From Oceanospirillaceae bacterium (lineage in GTDB: Bacteria > Pseudomonadota > Gammaproteobacteria > Pseudomonadales > Balneatricaceae), in contig JABSRA010000017.1 of NCBI GenBank assembly GCA_013215445.1, positions 1 to 64,000 on the forward strand: a DNA stretch of 64,000 nucleotides, written 5' to 3'. The translations under genes and the position numbers were made by a program. Within the stretch, counting starts at the first letter, position 1. Each line of letters opens with the position of its first letter. Shown here piece by piece: positions 1 through 7,704 of the stretch. The notes under the pieces are model-generated. The model had not been told where the DNA came from and ran no database searches. It was given only the letters and a program-made list of their open reading frames with translations.

Positions 1-564
1 ATGCCGTTTAGCTTTAGGCCTGATGTCTACCCAAGCAGTAGTTTTACCTGGTTGTTATTGGCACATATCGGCGGGGCTATGCTCGCGGCACTTGCCGGGC
101 CACTACAGTTTTGGGGTGGTTTTCGTCGAAAATATAAAAAAGTGCATCGTATAATAGGACTGAGTTATCTGGCAGGGGTGTGCATTTCTGCGCCGGCAGC
201 GCTGATAATTTCGCCGATTTCACAGGGGGGGTTAACCACCCATATAGGTTTTGCGATGTTAGCTATTCTCTGGGCTGGGGCTACTTTTATTGCCTATTAC
301 CACATTATTAGCAAAGACTGGCGTGCACATCAGCGGTGGATGATTCGCTCTTTCGCACTGACCTTTGCCTTTGTTACGTTAAGATTATGGTTGGGTGGAT
401 TGGCACTGACAGGTGCGCCCTTTGACGAAGTCTATCAAACCACCGCCTGGTTGTGCTGGGTGCCAAATTTAATTATTGTCGAGCTGTATCTTGGCATGCG
501 GGCCAATAAATTTGCCGTCTCCAGTGTTAGTGAGAAAAGTACCGGCCTAGGCAGTGGCGTATAA
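1..564 (+). CDS. DUF2306-family integral membrane protein (5' end may lie outside the window)
   Basis: This 187-residue protein is almost entirely hydrophobic, with about five predicted membrane segments near residues 15-38, 50-72, 78-100, 112-135 and 143-165. The histidines and arginines between helices (a KVHR segment near residue 48 and a DWRAHQRWM segment near 107) match my recollection of the DUF2306 family, whose function is unknown. The frame opens with ATG at the first base of the window, so the true start could be further upstream. It is convergent with the next gene. Nothing in the sequence indicates a substrate. Family assignment is fairly sure; function is unknown. Confidence 0.7.
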   Translation: MPFSFRPDVYPSSSFTWLLLAHIGGAMLAALAGPLQFWGGFRRKYKKVHRIIGLSYLAGVCISAPAALIISPISQGGLTTHIGFAMLAILWAGATFIAYYHIISKDWRAHQRWMIRSFALTFAFVTLRLWLGGLALTGAPFDEVYQTTAWLCWVPNLIIVELYLGMRANKFAVSSVSEKSTGLGSGV

Positions 565-629
565 TGGTGAATATCTTAAGTGATATTGACGATACTCGCG
601 GTGTTAGTGAGACGCCTGACTAGGCATCC

Positions 630-1760
630 TCAAGGTTTTTCCTTGGCCTGATGTAGCAACAAGGTGGAAAAAGAAAAATTATATTTTTTAATAGCTGGCT
701 GGTAAACCTTAGAGTATTTTCTGAAATTAACTGCTTGCCAATTTTGCTGAATAAGAAAATCATAGTATTGATGAATGTTAGTACTATGTAATAACGCTAG
801 ACTAGAATCGCTGGTGAGGCCCGGGTCTTGTTTAAAATCAATGCCGTTAAAATAGTCGTAGAGCATCACCAATGCAAAACCGCCATCGGTAAAATGGCCA
901 CCTATTGAAGCTGCCAGCCGACCACGATTTACTGCAAAAATGGCTTCCTTGGTCCAGTCAACACCACCACTGAGGATGTTTTTATCGGGGCTTTGACGGA
1001 TTGCCTGGGCTGTGGATAGCGCCATTAAATCGCTAGCATTCCAGATTATCGCTAGATTTACGTACCTATCCATCAATAATCGCGCCTTGCGGTAGGCATT
1101 TTCTGCTTCCCAATGGCCGAAGACAATTTGCTTTAGTGACACATTATCTTGTTCTGCCGTTGCGGCGCGAAGACCTGCATTGCGTTGTCGGGCTGCTGTA
1201 GAGTCTCTGGTGCCGGATATGCCCACAACTTCTATGACTTGGGATGGCTTGTTGGCTTTTGCCACTTGTATCAAGTGCTTCGCCAGCAAGTAGCCAACTT
1301 TTTTTTCATTCGGGGCTAAGAGACCGAGATAATTTTTAAAGTACTGTCTGGGTAATCCTATAGTGGCCGCGCTATCCTCTGGGGGTGGGGAGTTAATGAT
1401 GAAGATAGGTACATTGTATTCGTTGGATAATTGTAAAATATTTGCTGAGATACCACGGTACAGTATCGCCAATACGGCTTCGGGCTTTGGTTGGGCGGAC
1501 ATCACCTTTTTGATCAATGCCAAGTAGGAATACCTACTACCTACTTCATTGAGTACCACGGTTAGATCAATACCCAGGTCTTCGGCGCTGGCTTTGGCAA
1601 AATTGTGTACTTGCCCCCAGAAGTCCTCATTATTATTATTTGGTGAAATAAGGACTATTCTTAGCGGTATTCGCTGCTGCTCTTGGGCGGTGACAGATTG
1701 ACCGACGTTAAAAATCAACAGGCAGAATAATGATGTTATCCATGCAAACTTGGTTATCAT
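630..1760 (-). CDS. Periplasmic sugar-type substrate-binding protein (Peripla_BP_4/LuxP-like), orphan
   Basis: The product (376 residues from ATG 1760) has an N-terminal signal peptide (MITKFAWITSLFCLLIFNVG, cleavage near AQ). The mature part reads like a type I periplasmic binding protein of the ribose/LuxP class: an IVLISPNN opening strand, a PEAVLAILYR strand, PIFIINSPPP, and a GVDWTKEAI segment late in the protein. An in-frame ATG lies at 1778, but AAGGAT about 10 bases upstream of 1760 favours the inner start. No ABC permease or ATPase lies beside it, so it may feed a membrane sensor rather than a transporter. That role is inference. Ligand unknown. Confidence 0.72.
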   Translation of the reverse strand: MITKFAWITSLFCLLIFNVGQSVTAQEQQRIPLRIVLISPNNNNEDFWGQVHNFAKASAEDLGIDLTVVLNEVGSRYSYLALIKKVMSAQPKPEAVLAILYRGISANILQLSNEYNVPIFIINSPPPEDSAATIGLPRQYFKNYLGLLAPNEKKVGYLLAKHLIQVAKANKPSQVIEVVGISGTRDSTAARQRNAGLRAATAEQDNVSLKQIVFGHWEAENAYRKARLLMDRYVNLAIIWNASDLMALSTAQAIRQSPDKNILSGGVDWTKEAIFAVNRGRLAASIGGHFTDGGFALVMLYDYFNGIDFKQDPGLTSDSSLALLHSTNIHQYYDFLIQQNWQAVNFRKYSKVYQPAIKKYNFSFSTLLLHQAKEKP

Positions 1761-1778
1761 CGCTAGGTTATCCTTCAT

Positions 1779-2157
1779 AAGCGACTAACATCTAGTGTGT
1801 TAGTCGTGCAAATTAGTCACTTAAGGCCTTCATTAAAATTTTACTCTAGCAGCTATCAATATAAGATTATTTCGTAATTTGCTAGCAAGTGGTTCGCCAT
1901 CAAGATGTTTAAGTGACGATAAATTGTGGCTAAATTATTGGTGTGATCTTTATATGCAAGCGATTGAACGGCCAACGGGTGTGCCTTATTGAAAGAAAAA
2001 ACACAAAAGCCAGGATAAACTAGGTAATGAATGATGCAGGGAAATATTGACTGGATCATTAAAAGCGAGAAATCTAGTCACCACTTCACACTAGTGTTTG
2101 CATCTTGCTGTACAATGAGTTTAATGCAAACCATTTTATATAAACTTAAGGCTGACA
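1779..2157. other. Intergenic region between divergent genes
   Basis: About 380 bases separate the divergently transcribed binding protein and the DUF1456 gene. A 67-codon minus-strand frame runs through it, but it has no ribosome-binding site and no recognisable protein features, so I do not call it. AAGG (in TTAAGGCTGACA) sits about 9 bases ahead of the DUF1456 start. No clear hairpin or repeat was seen. Confidence 0.4.
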
Positions 2158-2643
2158 ATGACCAATAATGACGTAATGCGCCGCATGCGCTATATCTTTG
2201 ACATAAATGATTCAAAAATGATCGATATTTTCGCACAGGCCTTGGTAGAGGTCAGTCGCGAGCAAATTAGTCAGTGGTTAAAAAAAGATGATGACAGTGA
2301 TTTTATACGCTGTAAAGATATCGATCTGGCCGCTTTTTTAAATGGTTTCATCTCTTTTAAGCGTGGCAAGAAAGAGGGGCCTGCGGTTGAAAATGAGCAG
2401 CGTCTTAATAATAATGCGGTATTGAGAAAAATTAAAATAGCGCTTAATTTACAGGGCGATGATATTGAAAGTTTACTAGAATTAGCCGGAATGCCTTTGA
2501 GTAAGCACGAGATAACGGCATTTTTCCGCAAGAAGGGTCATAAAAACTACCGTGAATGTAAAGACCAAGTATTACGTAACTTTTTACAGGGGCTGTTATT
2601 GAAAACGCGCCCTACAGAACCTGCCTTTAGCTGGGATAAATAA
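2158..2643 (+). CDS. DUF1456 family protein (YehS-like)
   Basis: The 161-residue protein has two copies of an approximately 65-residue helical repeat. The first starts NNDVMRRMRYIF and the second starts NNAVLRKIKIAL near residue 87; each ends in a short segment with a conserved C-K-D motif (IRCKDIDLAAFLNGF and YRECKDQVLRNFLQG). This duplicated layout is typical of DUF1456, represented by E. coli YehS, whose function is unsettled. Length fits the family. The ATG at 2158 is preceded by AAGG at suitable spacing. It is a single gene, ended by the hairpin that follows. Confidence 0.85.
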   Translation: MTNNDVMRRMRYIFDINDSKMIDIFAQALVEVSREQISQWLKKDDDSDFIRCKDIDLAAFLNGFISFKRGKKEGPAVENEQRLNNNAVLRKIKIALNLQGDDIESLLELAGMPLSKHEITAFFRKKGHKNYRECKDQVLRNFLQGLLLKTRPTEPAFSWDK

Positions 2644-2682
2644 TCACAGCCACAGGCTAGTTTTGCTGGTTGGATAGTTGGA

Positions 2683-2719
2683 CTGCTGATCACTGTTAGC
2701 CAATAACAGTGATCAGCAG
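2683..2719. terminator. Bidirectional hairpin terminator between convergent genes
   Basis: A perfect 16-bp stem (2683-2698 with 2704-2719, beginning CTGCTGATCACTG) with a 5-base loop lies between the DUF1456 gene and the TRAP permease gene, which converge. T-rich sequence follows on the plus side, and A/T-rich sequence flanks the other side. Its position and strength suit termination in both directions. Confidence 0.7.
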
Positions 2720-2775
2720 AGTCTTTACTTTAGATAAACCTCAAGGTCTGTCCATGGAGGATAGGCTTGCTACCA

Positions 2776-4182
2776 TCAGCTATTAATTAGTGATGGCAAC
2801 CACAGTACTATACTCGGGAAGGCAATTAATACGGCGATGGTGACGACATCGGCGGCGAAGAACGGGGTGACTCCCTTGAACACATCCTGTACTGAAATGT
2901 CTTTGCGTACCCCAGCCACCACAAAACAATTGAGGCCTATAGGTGGAGTGATGAGACAGAGCTCACACATTTTAACCGCAATGATGCCAAACCAAATAGC
3001 ACAGCCCACCCCCGAGACACCGAAGGCTGAATCTGCCGCTGTGACATCTTCTCCCCCGTTTAAAGCAATCACTGCAGGATAGGTGATGGGTAGGGTCAGC
3101 AGTAACATTCCTATCGCATCCATAAACATGCCCAGTACCGCATAGGCTAATAAGATGCAGATTAGGGTGATCATCGGGGTTTGATCTAAACCGGTAATCC
3201 AGTCGGAAAAGGCGGTCGGTAAATCGGCAAAACCCAAAAAGCGCACGTAGAGCAGGACTCCCCAGATGATGGTGAAAATCATCACGGTGAGCTTAGCGGA
3301 TTCAATCAGTGCATCTTTTAGGCTATTCCAGCGCATGCCTTTATACAGCGCCATAATCAGGATCACAAATGCACCGAGGGCACCGGCTTCTGTGGGGGTG
3401 CCAACACCTCCATAGATACAGATAATGATGATGCCGACCACAAAGAATATCGGGAAGGTACCCGGCAGAGATTCAAAGCGTTGTTTCCAGCTAAAGCCGG
3501 TCACCGGAGGTCCCAAGTCTTTGTTGAGCGTCGCCAGTAAAATTACCAGTCCCGCATAGATAAACGCTGAGAATATCCCCGGTAGAAAACCAGCCATCAG
3601 TAGTACCCCCACGTCTTGTTCGACGATGATCGCATAGATGACTAAAATTGCCGAGGGTGGAATAAGAGAGGCCAGTGTTCCACCCGCCGCTACAACACCG
3701 GCGGCAAAACTCTTTTGATAGCCCACTTTTAACATTTCGGGGATGGCGATTCTGGCAAACACTGCCGCAGTGGCGACAGAGGCGCCGGAGACGGCGGCAA
3801 AGCCTGCAGTGGAAAACACCGTGGCAACGCCCAACCCACCGGGTAACCAGCCAACCCAGCGTTTAGCTGCGGTAAACAGCGCCTGAGTCAAACCAGCATG
3901 ATAGGCAAGATAACCGATTAAGATGAAGGTGGGGATCAGTGAGAGGGATAAGGTGGTTACTTTTGAATGCGGAATAGTGCCGGCCATTTTCATGGCGACC
4001 AATACCCCTTTTTCAAAACCTAATTTCGCACTAAATATCCAGACCAGGCCTAAAAATCCACAGGTGGCAGCGGCAAAGGCCACGCGTACCCCGATAATGA
4101 CTAAAAACAGCATAAATCCGGAGACAATTAAACCAATGTTAATGGAATCAACAGTGGCAAACCAAGTTGCGACAGCGCTCAT
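2776..4182 (-). CDS. dctM: TRAP transporter large permease (DctM type)
   Basis: The 468-residue protein is the 12-helix transport subunit of a tripartite ATP-independent periplasmic (TRAP) transporter, which moves an organic acid or similar solute using a sodium gradient. The sequence shows dense hydrophobic helices, a Gly/Ala-rich GAAVSGASVATAAVFARIAIPEM-type region around residues 130-150 (shown here only as a landmark), TLASLIPPSA near 172 and CLITPPIGLNCFVVAG late in the protein, all characteristic of DctM. Its ATG overlaps the dctQ stop by four bases (ATGA), a sign of translational coupling. Length is slightly above the usual 425-430. Substrate cannot be read from sequence. Confidence 0.93.
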   Translation of the reverse strand: MSAVATWFATVDSINIGLIVSGFMLFLVIIGVRVAFAAATCGFLGLVWIFSAKLGFEKGVLVAMKMAGTIPHSKVTTLSLSLIPTFILIGYLAYHAGLTQALFTAAKRWVGWLPGGLGVATVFSTAGFAAVSGASVATAAVFARIAIPEMLKVGYQKSFAAGVVAAGGTLASLIPPSAILVIYAIIVEQDVGVLLMAGFLPGIFSAFIYAGLVILLATLNKDLGPPVTGFSWKQRFESLPGTFPIFFVVGIIIICIYGGVGTPTEAGALGAFVILIMALYKGMRWNSLKDALIESAKLTVMIFTIIWGVLLYVRFLGFADLPTAFSDWITGLDQTPMITLICILLAYAVLGMFMDAIGMLLLTLPITYPAVIALNGGEDVTAADSAFGVSGVGCAIWFGIIAVKMCELCLITPPIGLNCFVVAGVRKDISVQDVFKGVTPFFAADVVTIAVLIAFPSIVLWLPSLINS

Positions 4183-4802
4183 GCGTTTGGCTCCTGCGAG
4201 TTGGAGACAGTGGCCGCTTCATTGGCCGCTTGGGTCGCGGCATCTTCAACGAGGGGGACCGCGACAGGTGCAGTACTGTTATGGTAAAAAGCGCGGCCAT
4301 AGCCCCATAGTTGCAGCACTAGGCGCAGCGCTAGTACACTTAAGGCGAAAGGTACCACTAGTTTTGCGGGCCAAATTTGTAAACTTATATCCATGGAACT
4401 GTCACCGTTGATAAAGGCGCGTAAAAAATGTAAATAGGAGCCGTAAATAAGTACCATGGTGATCATTAACATCACCGCTGTTGAGATGAATTCGCTCAGC
4501 CAGAGGATTCTTCCGCTCAGGCGTAATACTAATATGTCCATGCGAATATGGCCGCCTAATCGCTGACAATAAGCGATACCTAAGAAGGCAAAGACAGCCA
4601 TAAATTGTTCTACCCAATCGATGTAACCACTCACCGGTAATGAAAATACCCAGCGCCCTAGTACATTGACGACTGCTAGTATGACTAACAAAAATATGGT
4701 GATACCACCGAGCAGCGCTAACAGTGTTTCGAGTTTAAAATAGAGTCGATCGAGCTTACTTAATAAGCTGTTATCTTGGAGTATATCGCTACCACTAGAC
4801 AT
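4179..4802 (-). CDS. dctQ: TRAP transporter small permease (DctQ type)
   Basis: This 207-residue protein has four predicted membrane segments (about residues 33-52, 64-84, 103-125 and 145-165), and a central WVEQFMAVFAFLGIAYCQRLGGHIRMDIL stretch is typical of DctQ (key features: Trp-Val-Glu, Gly-Gly-His-Ile-Arg). It forms the membrane complex with DctM. GAGG precedes the ATG at 4802. It overlaps dctM by four bases and follows dctP after a hairpin. The C-terminal 40 residues are Ala/Thr/Glu-rich and probably cytoplasmic and disordered. Confidence 0.9.
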   Translation of the reverse strand: MSSGSDILQDNSLLSKLDRLYFKLETLLALLGGITIFLLVILAVVNVLGRWVFSLPVSGYIDWVEQFMAVFAFLGIAYCQRLGGHIRMDILVLRLSGRILWLSEFISTAVMLMITMVLIYGSYLHFLRAFINGDSSMDISLQIWPAKLVVPFALSVLALRLVLQLWGYGRAFYHNSTAPVAVPLVEDAATQAANEAATVSNSQEPNA

Positions 4803-4835
4803 AGTGACCTCGTTGAATAAGGAGGGGTATAGAAG

Positions 4836-4871
4836 ACTAGCCTTTTAAAAAGTTGCTTTTAAAAGGCTAGT
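4836..4871 (-). terminator. Intra-operon hairpin between dctP and dctQM
   Basis: A perfect 15-bp stem (4836-4850 with 4857-4871, arms ACTAGCCTTTTAAAA and its complement) with a 6-base loop lies a few bases after the dctP stop and before dctQ. On the transcribed strand the arm is A/U-rich. Such hairpins in solute-binding-protein operons usually stabilise the upstream mRNA or partly terminate transcription, so that binding protein exceeds membrane subunits. That role here is inference. Confidence 0.6.
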
Positions 4872-4876
4872 GGAGA

Positions 4877-5884
4877 TTATTTACCAATCATTGAACTGAC
4901 TAAATCGTACAATTCTTGAGCGGGTAATCCCTTGTCGGTCATGGTGGCTATCCACTCATCGCGAATCGGAACAGCGGCAATTTTCTTGAATTCTGCTAAT
5001 TCAGCAGTGCTAAAAGAGATTTTTTTAATGTTCTTCTCAGCGAGCAGTGGCGCCCACTTGTCCATAGTTTTGCCCTGGTAATTGGCAATGTAATGGTCAA
5101 TAGATTCTTCCACAGAACCGAGTAAGGCTTCTCTATTGGTATCACTAAGCGCGGCTAGTGAATCAGAGTTGACCACCACTGGGCAGTTAACGGTTCCGGG
5201 GTTTAAATTCTCTGTCCACCATTTTGCTGCTGCCGTAGTACCAAAGGCCATATGTGCATGGGGTGCAAAGGCGACCGCTGAAACCACGCCTGAATCAAGT
5301 GCCATGCGCACTTCAGTCGCCGTTACTGACGTCGGTACGGCTTTAATACTGGCCAGTGCTTGACCGATACCGCCTGTGGCGCGAATGCGCATTCCGGCAA
5401 AGTCAGTTACTTTGGAGGGGGCTGTTCCGACACCAATGATGTTGTACTGGGGTAGGGGGGTGGGCATTAATAAAGTGGCATTCCAGCGCTGTAAGTCTTT
5501 GATGACTGCTGGGTGTTGGTAGAGTGCCATCGAAATTTTAGCTTCTTCAACTAAGCTAGATATACCTAAAAATGGTAGTTCCATGACCGTGATGCTGGGA
5601 TTTTTGTCGCGATGATAGCCCGCGCAAAACTGTGCCATTTCAAAAGCGCCGATTGAAATACCATCGAGGTTTTCTTTGTTTTTTGAAAGACCGCCATAGG
5701 AGAGCTTGAGAGTGAAATCACCCTTGGTTTTGGCTTCTACCAGTTCGGCAAGTTTTTCTACATGTACGGTGAAAGCACGAGGCTTGCCCCAAAGTGATAC
5801 ATTCCATTGCGTGGCTGCAGCGGCCTGCAGGGAGAGTGAACCGAGAATGACGGCGGAGGCCATCGCTAATTTGTTGAACTTCAT
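4877..5884 (-). CDS. dctP: TRAP transporter solute-binding protein (DctP type)
   Basis: The product (335 residues) is the periplasmic receptor of the DctPQM transporter. A Sec signal peptide (MKFNKLAMASAVILGSLSLQ, then AAAATQW) is followed by the DctP fold: WGKPRAFTVHVEKLAELVE, the MRIRATGG segment with the Arg that usually clamps the substrate carboxylate, and ALDSGVVSAVAF. I choose ATG 5884 because AGAGGAA lies just upstream and the signal peptide starts there; an in-frame codon at 5938 would put 18 charged residues ahead of the signal. It heads the operon. The retained Arg suggests a carboxylate ligand, which is family knowledge. Confidence 0.92.
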   Translation of the reverse strand: MKFNKLAMASAVILGSLSLQAAAATQWNVSLWGKPRAFTVHVEKLAELVEAKTKGDFTLKLSYGGLSKNKENLDGISIGAFEMAQFCAGYHRDKNPSITVMELPFLGISSLVEEAKISMALYQHPAVIKDLQRWNATLLMPTPLPQYNIIGVGTAPSKVTDFAGMRIRATGGIGQALASIKAVPTSVTATEVRMALDSGVVSAVAFAPHAHMAFGTTAAAKWWTENLNPGTVNCPVVVNSDSLAALSDTNREALLGSVEESIDHYIANYQGKTMDKWAPLLAEKNIKKISFSTAELAEFKKIAAVPIRDEWIATMTDKGLPAQELYDLVSSMIGK

Positions 5885-5938
5885 TATAATTTCCTCTTTT
5901 ATTGTTTTAGGGGTTGATTCTACGCAAAGGTTTTTCAA

Positions 5939-6580
5939 TGTCCAGTATATTAAGGAAGAGAAAATGCTCTGAGCCCGAATCTTGCACCCAATCGCTGCTG
6001 CTCTAGCTTGCTCCTTGTTTTTACGGACTTTTCTTGCTCAATCAAGCGGACACTCTGTGCGGAGTTCAATCTAAAAAAAGCCTGTAAAAACAACTAGCGG
6101 TGCTATCATCACGGCATTACAGACAATATTAGGGTCAGCAGCTTTTCCATACAATAATGAGATAGTGTATGTAGATGCGGTTTGCGATACTCGTGTTTAG
6201 TTGATAAAAGCGGATTTGAGTCGATAGTTCACAAACGTTGTATAGTTGCGTAGCTCAGTCTGAATCAGAGGAGTATAGTGAGGTCGATTTCCCCCGAATG
6301 TTACATACAACCGCTTGCTTGATCAATTTACGGCTTTTATTGCTCGATAGACAGTGCTCGCCCGTTAGGAGGCTTAATGAAAAAATCCTGTAAAAACAAT
6401 CAACCGCGTTATAATCAATGTATTGAATATGACATTCAAGCGTGAATAGGTGAGTGAATACTGTTGAGCTATTTTTAGCAACATCAGTAACAGCTGCAGT
6501 AGGCAATCGCAGCTGATTTTAGCTTGATCATACTGGCGCAATCGCCGCAATTTTAAAGAATTAATTTCAACGAGATATGA
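5939..6580. other. Long intergenic region with two related promoter-like segments
   Basis: About 640-690 bases separate the divergent dctP and RND adaptor genes. Two similar segments occur at 6061-6132 and 6374-6435: each has an A-run, then CCTGTAAAAACAA, then a TATCAT or TATAAT box. The first closely resembles a segment at 46551-46620. An 83-codon minus-strand frame here has no supporting features and is not called. Confidence 0.4.
6061..6132 (+). repeat. Recurrent promoter-like segment, copy 1
   Basis: The segment contains an A-run, CCTGTAAAAAC, and GCTATCATCACGGCATTAC followed by CAATATTAG. The same order of words, with a few substitutions, occurs at 46551-46620 (GCTATCATCGCGGCATTGC, CAATATCCG), and a shorter match occurs at 10891-10918 (GCTATCACGGCATTGCAGG). 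A looser copy lies at 6374-6435. It may be a shared promoter or leader, or an interspersed repeat. Confidence 0.4.
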
Positions 6581-6583
6581 GTG

Positions 6584-7699
6584 ATGAATAAATCAGTTTT
6601 ATTAGCTTTAAGTTTGGTAGTGGCGCTTGGATTATGGATGTCATCTGGTGGAGAAGGTAAAGCTGATGAGCAGGATAACTCAGCCAAAGAGGAGCCTGTT
6701 AAACCGTTAATGAAAGTGACGGTCGTTGAATCTAACATTGAATCGGTGCAGCGCTTCGTCATAGTGCAGGGCCAGGTCGAGGCTAATCGCTCAGTCGATA
6801 TAAAGGTGGAAGTCGAGGGGCGTGTGGTCGAGATTGCGGTCAATGAGGGGCAGAGAATTCTGAGCAATACCTCAATACTAACCTTATCAGCGGATTACCG
6901 TTTAAAGCAACTAGCTGAGGCCAAGGCAATTCTCAGACAGAGAAACAGTACTTTATCCGCGAGTTATAAGTTGAAAAAACGTGGCCTATTGGCCAAAAAT
7001 AAACTAATAGCAGACCAAGCGGACGTCCAGAGTGCGAAGGCAAAGTTGGCGGTTATTCAACACGCTGTCAACAGCACTAATATTGTTGCTCCCTTTGCTG
7101 GCGTATTGAATTCAAGAGTGGTTGAAATTGGTGATTACCTGCAAAAAGGCAATCCTATCGGCACCTTAATTGATGATAGTATCCTCAAGGTTACCGGACA
7201 AGTTCCCCAGCGAAACGTCGGTGATTTACAACTTAATCAAGCAGTGGCAATAGAATTGAGTAATGGTCTAAATGCTTTTGGTAACTTGGCTTTTATCTCG
7301 CGAGTTGCCGATCCTGTCACCCGCAGTTACCGGGTCGAAGTTACCCTAGAAAACGCACAACTAAAACGATTGATTGGACTTACCGCCTCGCTTAAATTAC
7401 CGCTGGGAACCGAACGGGGTCACCTGTTGCCGAGTTCAGCACTTGGGTTGAGTACTACCGGAGACTTAGAGGTGAAATTGATCGATGCTAAAAATCAAGT
7501 TAGCAGCGCAATTGTTAATATTATTCGCACCGATAAAGAGGGTTTTTGGCTCAGTGGCTTAAATTCTAAAATAACGGTTATTACTGAAGGCAAAGACTTT
7601 GTTACCGAGCGTGAAATTGTCGAGCCAGTGATGCAAGCAGTCACGGCAATTTCGGCTAAAAGTAATACCAACAACAATCAACTTGCCATTAAGGAGTAA
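6584..7699 (+). CDS. RND efflux periplasmic adaptor (HlyD/MFP family)
   Basis: This 371-residue membrane-fusion protein links an inner-membrane RND pump to the outer membrane. It has an uncleaved anchor or signal segment at the N-terminus (MNKSVLLALSLVVALGLWMS), no lipobox, the first half of a lipoyl domain (VEVEGRVVEIAVNEGQRI), a short helical hairpin (about residues 95-150), the second lipoyl half (IVAPFAGVLNSRVVEIGDYL) and a beta-barrel domain. ATG at 6584 is preferred over GTG 6581. It ends six bases before the RND permease gene, so the two form an operon. Confidence 0.9.
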   Translation: MNKSVLLALSLVVALGLWMSSGGEGKADEQDNSAKEEPVKPLMKVTVVESNIESVQRFVIVQGQVEANRSVDIKVEVEGRVVEIAVNEGQRILSNTSILTLSADYRLKQLAEAKAILRQRNSTLSASYKLKKRGLLAKNKLIADQADVQSAKAKLAVIQHAVNSTNIVAPFAGVLNSRVVEIGDYLQKGNPIGTLIDDSILKVTGQVPQRNVGDLQLNQAVAIELSNGLNAFGNLAFISRVADPVTRSYRVEVTLENAQLKRLIGLTASLKLPLGTERGHLLPSSALGLSTTGDLEVKLIDAKNQVSSAIVNIIRTDKEGFWLSGLNSKITVITEGKDFVTEREIVEPVMQAVTAISAKSNTNNNQLAIKE

Positions 7700-7704
7700 C
7701 GGTA

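Noticed and set aside
1856-2059. 67-codon minus-strand frame in the intergenic region
   Set aside because: No ribosome-binding site, no signal or domain, and Tyr/His/Cys-rich composition typical of non-coding AT-rich DNA.
6255-6506. 83-codon minus-strand frame upstream of the RND adaptor gene
   Set aside because: Overlaps promoter-like segments and has no recognisable protein feature.
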